The notes under the pieces: model-generated
Seen by the model: the letters and a program-made list of their open reading frames with translations, nothing else
What the model was told of the DNA's origin: nothing
Databases searched by the model: none
Made by a program: the position numbers and the translations under genes
Assembly: GCA_037190175.1 (NCBI GenBank)
Contig: JBBCJM010000250.1
Span: 1-28,715, forward strand
Reading direction: 5' to 3'
From: JBBCJM01 sp037190175
GTDB lineage: Bacteria > Pseudomonadota > Alphaproteobacteria > Rhodobacterales > Rhodobacteraceae
Length of the DNA: 28,715 nucleotides
Part shown: positions 1 to 7,002 of the stretch, piece after piece
How positions within the stretch are numbered: position 1 is the first letter of the stretch
Layout of the letters: each line of letters opens with the position of its first letter

Positions 1-41
1 TGAACGCCGGCTGGATTGAAGAGCGGCGGATCATCCCCTGA
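1..41 (+). CDS. 3' end of an unidentified protein (partial)
   Basis: An open frame enters from the left edge and stops at TGA 39-41. The visible C-terminus reads NAGWIEERRIIP. The peptide is too short to assign a family. It is called because the frame ends cleanly, the codons fit the window's usage, and guaB would otherwise have an unexplained upstream neighbour. It could equally be chance reading of intergenic DNA. Confidence 0.3.
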   Translation, partial: NAGWIEERRIIP

Positions 42-234
42 CCCGCGCCACGAATGCCCGGGCGATGGCTGCTGGCTAGAGGTCCACCTTCCCCCCGGCC
101 TCGTGCAGCGCCACGCCGACCTGGTTGTGATGGCGCCACAATCTGCATGGCCGCCCGCCGCCTGCAAGCCCTTGCGCCCGCCCGCCCCCCGTGAAAGGAG
201 GGCGTGCCAAACGAACCCCTCCCAGGAGACCCCG

Positions 235-1680
235 ATGGAGATTCGCGAGGCCCTCACCTTCGACGACGTGCTCTTGGTGCCCGCCGCCTCCGCCGTGCTG
301 CCGGCCGAGGCCGATGTGGCCACCCGGGTCACCCGGGCGATCCGCATGAACATTCCCCTGCTCTCCAGCGCCATGGACACGGTGACCGAGGCGCGGATGG
401 CCATCGCCATGGCGCAGGCCGGGGGCATCGGGGTGATCCACCGCAACCTCGACCCCGCGGCGCAGGCGGCCGAGGTGCGGCGGGTCAAGCGGTTCGAGAG
501 CGGGGTGGTCTACAACCCCATTACCCTCACTCCCGACCAGACCCTGGCCGACGCCAAGGCGCTGATGGACCGCTATGCGATCACCGGCTTTCCGGTGGTG
601 CAGGACGGCCGCGTGGTGGGGATCGTGACCAACCGCGACATGCGGTTTGCGACTTCGGACGACACGCCGGTGCGGGTGATGATGACGGCCGAGAACCTCG
701 CCATCCTGCGCGAGCCGGTGGACCGGGCCGAGGCGATCAGCCTGATGAAGGCGCGGCGGATCGAGAAGCTTTTGGTGACCGATGGCGAGGGGCGGCTGAC
801 GGGGCTGCTGACGCTGAAGGACACCGAGAAGGCGGTGCTGAACCCGCAGGCCTGCAAGGACGAACTGGGCCGGCTGCGGGTGGCCGCGGCCACCACGGTG
901 GGCGATGCGGGTTTCGCGCGGTCGGAGGCGCTGATCGACGCGGGCTGCGACCTGGTGGTGATCGACACCGCGCATGGGCATTCCGAGGGCGTGGCGCTGG
1001 CGGTAGAGCGGATCAAGAAGCTCTCGAACGCCGTGCAGGTGGTGGCGGGCAACGTGGCGACCGGCGAGGCCACCCGCGCGCTGATCGGCGCGGGCGCGGA
1101 TGCGGTGAAGGTGGGGATCGGCCCGGGCTCGATCTGCACCACCCGGATCGTGGCCGGGGTGGGGGTGCCGCAGTTGACCGCGATCATGGATGCCGCCGGG
1201 GCGGCCGGTGAGGTGCCGGTGATCGCCGACGGCGGGATCAAGTATTCCGGCGACTTCGCCAAGGCCATCGCCGCGGGCGCCTCCTGCGCCATGGTGGGCT
1301 CGGCCATCGCCGGGACGGACGAGAGCCCGGGCGAGGTGATCCTGTGGAACGGGCGCAGCTTCAAGGCCTACCGGGGGATGGGCAGCCTGGGCGCCATGGC
1401 CCGCGGCTCGGCCGACCGTTATTTCCAGAAGGACGCCGCGCAGGACAAGCTGGTGCCCGAGGGGATCGAGGGGCAGGTGCCCTACAAGGGCTCGGTCACC
1501 GCGGTGCTGCACCAGATGGTGGGCGGGCTGCGCGCCGCCATGGGCTATACCGGCAACCGCACCGTGGCCGAGATGCGCACCCAGTGCCGGTTCGTGCGGA
1601 TCACCGGCGCGGGGCTGAAGGAAAGCCATGTGCATGACGTGCAGATCACCCGGGAAAGCCCCAATTACCGAATGGGGTGA
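235..1680 (+). CDS. guaB: Inosine-5'-monophosphate dehydrogenase
   Basis: GuaB oxidises IMP to XMP with NAD+, the committed step of GMP synthesis in the cytosol. The 481-residue product has the usual family length. The N-terminus MEIREALTFDDVLLVP is typical. Two CBS modules (about residues 95-200) interrupt the TIM barrel, with the first CBS repeat beginning near VYNPITLTPDQTLADAK. The catalytic loop GPGSICTTR carries the Cys that forms the thioimidate (C301), and the mobile flap SLGAMARGSADRYF follows. The frame stays open far upstream, but ATG 235 is chosen because an AGGAGA ribosome site lies 5 bases before it and homologous proteins begin here. It is followed closely by the methyltransferase gene on the same strand. 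Assignment is essentially certain. Confidence 0.97.
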   Translation: MEIREALTFDDVLLVPAASAVLPAEADVATRVTRAIRMNIPLLSSAMDTVTEARMAIAMAQAGGIGVIHRNLDPAAQAAEVRRVKRFESGVVYNPITLTPDQTLADAKALMDRYAITGFPVVQDGRVVGIVTNRDMRFATSDDTPVRVMMTAENLAILREPVDRAEAISLMKARRIEKLLVTDGEGRLTGLLTLKDTEKAVLNPQACKDELGRLRVAAATTVGDAGFARSEALIDAGCDLVVIDTAHGHSEGVALAVERIKKLSNAVQVVAGNVATGEATRALIGAGADAVKVGIGPGSICTTRIVAGVGVPQLTAIMDAAGAAGEVPVIADGGIKYSGDFAKAIAAGASCAMVGSAIAGTDESPGEVILWNGRSFKAYRGMGSLGAMARGSADRYFQKDAAQDKLVPEGIEGQVPYKGSVTAVLHQMVGGLRAAMGYTGNRTVAEMRTQCRFVRITGAGLKESHVHDVQITRESPNYRMG

Positions 1681-1725
1681 TTTCCCTGTGGGTTGCGGGC
1701 CGATCCTCATGTTTTACGTGAAGCC

Positions 1726-2877
1726 GTGACCCCAGCGGCCCGGCTCTCGGCGGCCATCGGGGTGCTGGACCGCTGGCTGGCGGGCGAGCCGGCCGAGAAG
1801 GCGCTGACCAACTGGGGCCGCGCCAGCCGCTTTGCCGGCTCCGCCGACCGCGCCGCGGTGCGCGACCTGGTGTTCGACGCCATCCGCTGCCGCCGCTCCT
1901 GCGCGCATCGGGGCGGGGCGGAGACGGGGCGGGGGCTGATCCTCGGGCTGCTGCGAGGGCAGGGGGCCGATCCGGCGGGGTTCTTCACCGGCGAGGGCCA
2001 TGCGCCCGCCCCCCTGACCGCCGCCGAGGCCGAGGTTCCGCCGCCGCCCGAGGGGCTGGTGGCGCTGGACTGCCCCGACTGGCTGGCGCCCCTGCTGCGG
2101 GACAGCCTGGGCGGGGATTTCGCCCCCGTCATGCAGGTGCTGCGCAGCCGGGCGCCGGTGTTCCTGCGGGTGAACCTCGCGCGGATCCCCCGGGAGGAGG
2201 CGGCGGCCCGGCTGGCGGCCGAGGGTATCGCCGCCCGACCGCATCCGCTTGCGAAGACCGCGCTGGAAGTCACGGCGAACGCCCGGAAAATCCAGAATGC
2301 CGCCGCCTTCGCCGAGGGGCTGGTGGAGTTGCAGGACGCCGCCTCGCAGGCCGTGATCGAGGCGCTGGGGCAGCTCGACGGGCTGCGGGTGCTCGACCTC
2401 TGCGCCGGCGGTGGGGGCAAGGCGCTGGCCATGGCGGCGCTGGGGGCGCGGGTCACCGCCCATGACACCATTCCCGCGCGGCTGAAGGACCTGCCGCCCC
2501 GCGCCGCCCGCGCCGGGGCCCGCATCGCGATCACGGACCGGCCGGAAGGCCCCTTCGACCTCGTGCTGGCCGACGCCCCCTGTTCGGGCTCGGGCGCCTG
2601 GCGGCGGCAGCCGGAGGGCAAGTGGCGGCTCACCCCGGCGCGGCTGGCGGAACTGACGGATCTGCAAGGCGAAATCCTGCACCGCGCCGCCGGGCTGGTG
2701 GGGCCGGGGGGCCGGCTCGCCTATGCCACCTGCTCGCTGCTCGACGCCGAGAATGCCGACCGCGCCGCCGCCTTCCTGGCCGCCCACCCCGGTTTCGCGT
2801 CGACGGGGGACCTGCGCCTGACCCCGCTCGACGGCGGCGACGGGTTTTATCTGGCGCAGTTTCTTCGCCAGCATTAG
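1726..2877 (+). CDS. RsmB/NOP-family rRNA cytosine-C5 methyltransferase
   Basis: Predicted SAM-dependent RNA m5C methyltransferase of the RsmB (Sun/Fmu) group, which in characterised members modifies 16S rRNA. The 383-residue product has a helical N-terminal part resembling the NusB-like domain (RAAVRDLVFDAIRCRRS near residues 44-60). A Rossmann fold follows, with SAM motif VLDLCAGGGG at residues 222-231. Motif IV DAPCSGSG has its Cys at 286, and motif VI YATCS has the second Cys at 336. Both catalytic cysteines of the family are therefore present. The GTG at 1726 (MTPAARLSAAIGVLD) is preferred over a TTG at 1693 because the extra 11 residues look unrelated to the family and the GTG start matches related proteins from memory. 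It begins 45 bases after guaB. The exact rRNA target cannot be read from sequence. Confidence 0.88.
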   Translation: MTPAARLSAAIGVLDRWLAGEPAEKALTNWGRASRFAGSADRAAVRDLVFDAIRCRRSCAHRGGAETGRGLILGLLRGQGADPAGFFTGEGHAPAPLTAAEAEVPPPPEGLVALDCPDWLAPLLRDSLGGDFAPVMQVLRSRAPVFLRVNLARIPREEAAARLAAEGIAARPHPLAKTALEVTANARKIQNAAAFAEGLVELQDAASQAVIEALGQLDGLRVLDLCAGGGGKALAMAALGARVTAHDTIPARLKDLPPRAARAGARIAITDRPEGPFDLVLADAPCSGSGAWRRQPEGKWRLTPARLAELTDLQGEILHRAAGLVGPGGRLAYATCSLLDAENADRAAAFLAAHPGFASTGDLRLTPLDGGDGFYLAQFLRQH

Positions 2878-2911
2878 CGTGCCTCAACTCCAGGATGTTC
2901 GGCTGCTGACC

Positions 2912-2926
2912 TTAAGCGGCCCTTAA
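2912..2926 (+). promoter_or_regulatory. CtrA-binding box upstream of cckA
   Basis: TTAA at 2912-2915 and TTAA at 2923-2926 are separated by exactly 7 bases, with C following. This is the full CtrA recognition site TTAA-N7-TTAAC. It lies between the methyltransferase stop and the cckA start, 46 bases before the GTG. I found no second full site in the window. It suggests that cckA, the kinase at the top of the CckA-ChpT-CtrA relay, is itself a CtrA target. Confidence 0.65.
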
Positions 2927-2972
2927 CGATTGTGCCGCGCTACTGGGGGCGAGGGCGAATCTGGGGGGCGCG

Positions 2973-5738
2973 GTGGCACGGGCACAGGGTTTCGGCGGCG
3001 ACATGGTGCGGACGGCCCGGGGCCTCTCGCCGCGGGCGGGCGTGCTGATGCTGGCGGCGCTGGCCTGCATGGCGCTGGCGCTGGCCGCCCCCGACCGCGG
3101 CCTGCAGCTGACCGCGGTGGCCGCCGGGCTCACCTTCTCGGCGCTGGCGATCCTGATCCGCGGGATGGCGGCCACCGCCGGGATCTCGGAACGGCTGGCC
3201 GAGGCGCGGCTTTCGGTGCTGGTGGGCCACGACGCCTCGCCCTGCTTCACCACCGACGATCTGGGCCAGATCGGCTGGCAGAACGCCGCCGCGCGCTCGC
3301 GCTTCCGCGCCGACGACGGCCAGACCCTGGTCGCGGCGCTGGGCGACCATTTCGCCAGCCCCGCCTCGGTGCTGTTCCGCCTGCAAAGCCGGGCCGCCAA
3401 CCTCGGCGCGGGGCGCGAGGACGTGGTGACCCGGCGCGGCCACATGCGGCTCTCGGTCCACCGCATCGCCGCGCGCCGCTTCCTGTGGCGGGTGGAGGAA
3501 TTCACTGACCGCGGCGCCACCGGCCGGGGGGCCGAGGGGCTGAGCCTGCCGATGCTGGTGGCCAACAAGCAGGGCGTGGTTCTGTTCACCAACGAGGCGA
3601 TGCGCCGGCTGGTCGGCACCCGGCCCAAGCGGCTGGACCGGGTGTTCGTGAACCCGGTGCCGCGCTCGGGCGAGGAGGTGCAGGTCTCGGGCGCCGAGGG
3701 CCCGGTGCGCGCCTTCATGGCCGAGATCGAGGGGCCGGGCGAGCGGCGCGAGATCTACCTCTTGCCCGCGCCCGACCTGCCGGGCGAGGACGGGATCCTC
3801 GCCGATTTCGAACACGTGCCGGTGGCGCTGCTGAAACTGCGCGCCGACGGGGCGCTGCGCGCCGCCAACCGCGCCGCGCGCGAGCTGGTGGGGCCGGAGT
3901 TCCAGGGCGCGCTGAGCTTCCAGGACCTGTTCGACGGGCTGGGCCGGTCGATCCCCGACTGGCTGGGCGACGTGGCGACCGAGCGGCTGCCCGGCGGCTC
4001 GGAGGTGCTGCGCCTGCGCCGCGACGGCGGCGAGACCTTCGTGCAGGTCACGGTGCGGCGCTTCGTCGAGCATGGGCGGGCCAGCATCCTGGCCGTGCTG
4101 CACGACGCCACCGCGATGAAGACGCTGGAGGCGCAGTTCGTGCAGAGCCAGAAGATGCAGGCGATCGGCCAGCTGGCGGGCGGCATCGCGCATGACTTCA
4201 ACAATCTCCTGACCGCGATCTCGGGGCATTGCGACCTCCTGCTGCTGCGCCGCGACACGGCCGATCCCGACTTCGCCGACCTGGTGCAGATCCTGCAGAA
4301 CGCCAACCGCGCCGCGGGGCTGGTGGGGCAGCTTCTGGCCTTTTCCCGCAAGCAGACCCTGAACCCCGAGCGGGTGGAGGTGCAGGAGGTGCTGTCCGAA
4401 CTCGGCCACCTGCTGAACCGGCTGGTGGGCGAACGGGTGCGCATCCGGGTGAGCCATGCCCCGGACCTGCCCGCGATCCGCGCCGACAAGCGGCAGCTGG
4501 AGCAGGTGCTGATGAACCTGGTGGTGAACGCCCGCGACGCGATGCCCGAGGGCGGCACCATCCGCATCGAGACCGAGGCGCGCCACCTGGCCGAGGACCG
4601 GCAGCGCGACCGGGCGCCGGTGCCGGCGGGGGACTATTCGGTGATCTCGGTCACCGATACCGGCGTGGGCATCCCCCCGGAATGGCTGGACAAGATCTTC
4701 GAGCCCTTCTTCACCACCAAGCGGGTGGGCGAGGGCACGGGGCTGGGCCTCTCGACCGTCTACGGGATCGTGAAACAGTCGGGCGGCTATGTCTTCGTGC
4801 AGTCCGAGCCGGGGCAGGGCACCACCTTCGAGATCTGGTTCCCGGTCTACCGGCCCGAGCCCGAGACCACCCTGCCGCCCACCCGGCTGGCCGCCCCGCC
4901 GCCGGCCGCGGCGGAGGAAGCCCCCGACGGGGAGCCGGCCGCCGCCGCGGCCGAGGAGGAGACCCCGCTGGACCTGATCCTGCGCCAGCTGCGCGCCGAG
5001 GCGGTGCACGACCACGCCGCCGCGCGGGCCGAGGCGGAACGCGACGCGCAGCCGCTGCACCATCCCCGGGCGGAGGAGGCGGGAGATCCGGCCGGGGACG
5101 GAAGCCCCGCGGCCGTGGAGAATGTGTTCGCGCCGGACGCGGCGGAGGAAGGGATCTCCGCGGAGATGCCGGCCGGGCTGCCGGAAGATGCCGCCGTCCC
5201 GGTCGATGTCGCCCTGGCGGGGGAGCTTCCGCCAGCCGCGCCGGAGCCGGTCTCCGACCCGCCCCCCGGGGCCGCCGCCGCTGCCGCGGACCCCGGGCCG
5301 CCGCCCGCCCGGGAGGGGAGGCGGCGGCTGTCCTGGCTGGGCGACCCGCTGCCGGCGCCGGCGCGGCAGGGCGAGGGGGTGGTGCTGCTGGTCGAGGACG
5401 AGGCGCCGGTGCGGGCCTTCGCCTCCCGCGCGCTCCGGATGCGCGGCTATACGGTGATCGAGGCCGAGAGCGCCGAGGAGGCGCTGGAGGCGCTGCGCGA
5501 CCCGGATCTGGAGGTCGACGTCTTCGTCACCGACGTGATCATGCCCGGGATGGACGGCCCCTCCTGGGTGCGGCAGGCGCTGGTCGACCGGCCGGGCGTG
5601 CGGGTGGTCTTCGTCTCGGGCTATGCCGAGGAAAGCCTCGCCACCAGCCGCGACCGCATCCCCAACGCGGTCTTCCTGCCCAAGCCCTTCTCGCTGAACG
5701 ACCTGGCGCTGACGGTGAAGAAGCAGATCCTGCACTGA
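2973..5738 (+). CDS. cckA: Hybrid sensor histidine kinase CckA
   Basis: CckA autophosphorylates and passes phosphate through its own receiver domain to ChpT, and from there to CtrA and CpdR, controlling cell cycle, motility or gene-transfer functions in alphaproteobacteria. Two hydrophobic segments near residues 23-65 should place it in the inner membrane. PAS-like sensory regions follow (about 75-200 and 280-390). The H-box AGGIAHDFNN has the phospho-accepting His at 407, the N-box LMNLVVNARDAMPEGG has N519, and the G-boxes DTGVGIPPEW and GTGLGLSTVYGIV follow. The C-terminal receiver begins at VVLLVEDE, with D854 in VTDVIMPGMDG and the conserved Lys in LPKPFS. At 921 residues it is long. A Pro/Ala/Glu-rich linker of about 170 residues (630-800) separates kinase and receiver. 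GTG 2973 follows a G-rich ribosome site; ATG 3003 is an alternative start. Confidence 0.93.
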   Translation: MARAQGFGGDMVRTARGLSPRAGVLMLAALACMALALAAPDRGLQLTAVAAGLTFSALAILIRGMAATAGISERLAEARLSVLVGHDASPCFTTDDLGQIGWQNAAARSRFRADDGQTLVAALGDHFASPASVLFRLQSRAANLGAGREDVVTRRGHMRLSVHRIAARRFLWRVEEFTDRGATGRGAEGLSLPMLVANKQGVVLFTNEAMRRLVGTRPKRLDRVFVNPVPRSGEEVQVSGAEGPVRAFMAEIEGPGERREIYLLPAPDLPGEDGILADFEHVPVALLKLRADGALRAANRAARELVGPEFQGALSFQDLFDGLGRSIPDWLGDVATERLPGGSEVLRLRRDGGETFVQVTVRRFVEHGRASILAVLHDATAMKTLEAQFVQSQKMQAIGQLAGGIAHDFNNLLTAISGHCDLLLLRRDTADPDFADLVQILQNANRAAGLVGQLLAFSRKQTLNPERVEVQEVLSELGHLLNRLVGERVRIRVSHAPDLPAIRADKRQLEQVLMNLVVNARDAMPEGGTIRIETEARHLAEDRQRDRAPVPAGDYSVISVTDTGVGIPPEWLDKIFEPFFTTKRVGEGTGLGLSTVYGIVKQSGGYVFVQSEPGQGTTFEIWFPVYRPEPETTLPPTRLAAPPPAAAEEAPDGEPAAAAAEEETPLDLILRQLRAEAVHDHAAARAEAERDAQPLHHPRAEEAGDPAGDGSPAAVENVFAPDAAEEGISAEMPAGLPEDAAVPVDVALAGELPPAAPEPVSDPPPGAAAAAADPGPPPAREGRRRLSWLGDPLPAPARQGEGVVLLVEDEAPVRAFASRALRMRGYTVIEAESAEEALEALRDPDLEVDVFVTDVIMPGMDGPSWVRQALVDRPGVRVVFVSGYAEESLATSRDRIPNAVFLPKPFSLNDLALTVKKQILH

Positions 5739-5780
5739 GGGGCGACGGGAGGCGGAGTACCAGAGGCGTGCCGTACCGGC

Positions 5781-6344
5781 GGCGCAAGGCTCGCGACGGC
5801 GCGGATCGAAACCAGACCTGCCGCCCCATCCCCATGGTGATGGGGCGGTCGCCTCCCACCCAGAGGCGCGGATCGAAACGAGACAATCCGCCCGGAGAAG
5901 CGGGAGCAGGCAATGTCGCCCTCCTCGCGAGGGAGCGGATCGAAAACGACAACAACGCCTTCGTCTACGGCTGCGATGCGCGGTCGCCCTCCTCGCGAGG
6001 GCGCGGATCGAAACACCGTTGGCGTTCGACGCCCTCTGGATCACGGCGTCGCCCTCCTCGCGAGGGTGCGGATCGAAACTCGGGCGGCGGGATCCGCGTC
6101 GGCGGGGTCGCGGCGTCGCCCTCCTCGCGAGGGCGCGGATGGAAACAGCCCCCGCCAGTCGGGCCACGCCCAGCGCGAAGGTCGCCCTCCTCACGAGGGC
6201 GCGGATCGAAACCCGATCCCGAGGCACTGGGCGCTGATCGGCGGATGTCGCCCTCCTCGCGAGGGCGCGGATCGAAACATCGAAGATCGAGACGGCGTGC
6301 CACTCGACGCGCGTCGCCCTCCTCGCGAGGGCGCGGATCGAAAT
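5781..6344 (+). CRISPR. Compact CRISPR array, type I-C style repeat, no cas genes nearby
   Basis: Nine 32-bp repeats start at 5781, 5848, 5915, 5983, 6048, 6115, 6181, 6247 and 6313. Eight unrelated spacers of 33-36 bp lie between them. The consensus begins GTCGCCCTCC, has a 7-bp stem (CGCCCTC / GAGGGCG, loop CTCGC) and ends GCGGATCGAAAC. Stem position, 32-bp length and the GAAAC end fit type I-C repeats, so crRNA should be read on the plus strand. The repeats at 5983 and 6247 match the consensus exactly. Those at 5915, 6048, 6115, 6181 and 6313 differ by 1-2 bases. Those at 5781 and 5848 differ by 6 and 7 bases but keep the last 12 bases intact. Only 42 bases separate the cckA stop from the first repeat, with no AT-rich leader, and the last repeat ends 5 bases from the stop of the convergent Lrp-type gene. 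Confidence 0.92.
5821..5848. other. 10-bp inverted repeat inside the first spacer
   Basis: CCGCCCCATC (5821-5830) and GATGGGGCGG (5839-5848) are perfect reverse complements around an 8-base loop CCCATGGT. It fills most of the first spacer and takes one base of the second repeat. It could be an old terminator of cckA swallowed by, or mistaken for, an array unit. No T-run follows. Confidence 0.5.
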
Positions 6345-6349
6345 GCCCC

Positions 6350-6781
6350 TCACACCGCCCGGTCGATCTTGGTGGAGAGGTGGATGAGGCTTTCCGACGA
6401 TTTCACCCCCGTCATCGCCCCGATCTGGTCCAGCACCTGGTCCAGCACCTGGGTGTCGGGCGCGGCGATCTCCAGCAACAGGTCGAAGCGGCCGGAGGTG
6501 GTGTGGCACCGCTCGACCTCGGCGATCGAGCGCAGGCGGGTCAGGATCGCGGCCTGCGCGCGGGGCTCGATGGTGATCAGCACCGAGGCGCGCAGCCGCC
6601 CGCCGCGCGCGCCCTCGCCCAGCTTCAGCGTATAGCCGGCGATGGTGCCCGAGGTCTCCATCCGCTCCAGCCGCGCCTGGATGGTGGAGCGCGCCACCCG
6701 CAGCCGGCGCGCCAGGGTGGCCACCGACATCCGCGCATCGGCCCCCAGGAGCGCGATGATGTTGCGATCCAGCTCGTCCAT
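6350..6781 (-). CDS. Lrp/AsnC-family transcriptional regulator
   Basis: A 143-residue DNA-binding protein of the usual Lrp/AsnC size. The N-terminus MDELDRNIIALLGADARMS leads into a winged helix-turn-helix (about residues 18-50, VATLARRLRVARSTIQARL). The C-terminal RAM effector-binding domain (about 65-140) includes CHTTSGRFDLLLEIAAPD. Such proteins are dimers or octamers that usually sense amino acids. The gene is divergent from the ornithine/lysine-type decarboxylase at 7003, so control of that gene and of itself is a reasonable inference. A 15-bp palindrome 19 bases upstream of its start is a candidate operator. The CRISPR array ends 5 bases beyond its stop codon. The ligand cannot be told from sequence. 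Confidence 0.9.
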   Translation of the reverse strand: MDELDRNIIALLGADARMSVATLARRLRVARSTIQARLERMETSGTIAGYTLKLGEGARGGRLRASVLITIEPRAQAAILTRLRSIAEVERCHTTSGRFDLLLEIAAPDTQVLDQVLDQIGAMTGVKSSESLIHLSTKIDRAV

Positions 6782-6799
6782 GCAATCTGCCGTCCGTTT

Positions 6800-6814
6800 T
6801 CGTCATTCTGACGA
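6800..6814. promoter_or_regulatory. Candidate Lrp/AsnC operator
   Basis: TCGTCA-TTC-TGACGA is a perfect 6-bp inverted repeat with a 3-bp centre, 15 bp in all. That is the size and symmetry of Lrp/AsnC sites. It lies 19 bases upstream of the Lrp-type start and within the divergent region shared with the decarboxylase, so autoregulation is the simplest reading. Confidence 0.45.
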
Positions 6815-7002
6815 CCACATGACACGATTCGATAGTTTTGTCCGGAGAAAATGCACCCCATATGCGGCATCCTCGTTTTCAGGAAAAAGGGCGGCTCATA
6901 CGCACCTTGCCTGGTTCGCTCGAAACCGCGCAGGTGCACCGACGGCGACCCCCGCCGGACGGGCCGAAGCGTTCTGTTGGCTGACAAGAAAGGGCAGCGC
7001 CG

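Noticed and set aside
125..141. TTGTG-N7-CACAA palindrome upstream of guaB
   Set aside because: It could be an operator, but arms are only 5 bp, no promoter boxes fit around it, and no regulator is suggested by context.
16..234. N-terminal extension of guaB by 73 residues
   Set aside because: The extension has no family similarity, and ATG 235 has a proper ribosome site and the standard GuaB N-terminus.
76..1710. Long minus-strand open frame opposite guaB, and similar long antisense frames opposite cckA, argS, purL and the oxidoreductase
   Set aside because: High GC removes stop codons. These frames are rich in His, Arg, Gly and Pro, have no recognisable motif and lie opposite clearly real genes.
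5770..6350. Open frames across the array giving repeated peptides such as SPSSRGRGSK and FDPRPREEGD
   Set aside because: They are translations of the CRISPR repeats in several frames and strands, a known source of false proteins. Spacers differ and no start or ribosome site fits.
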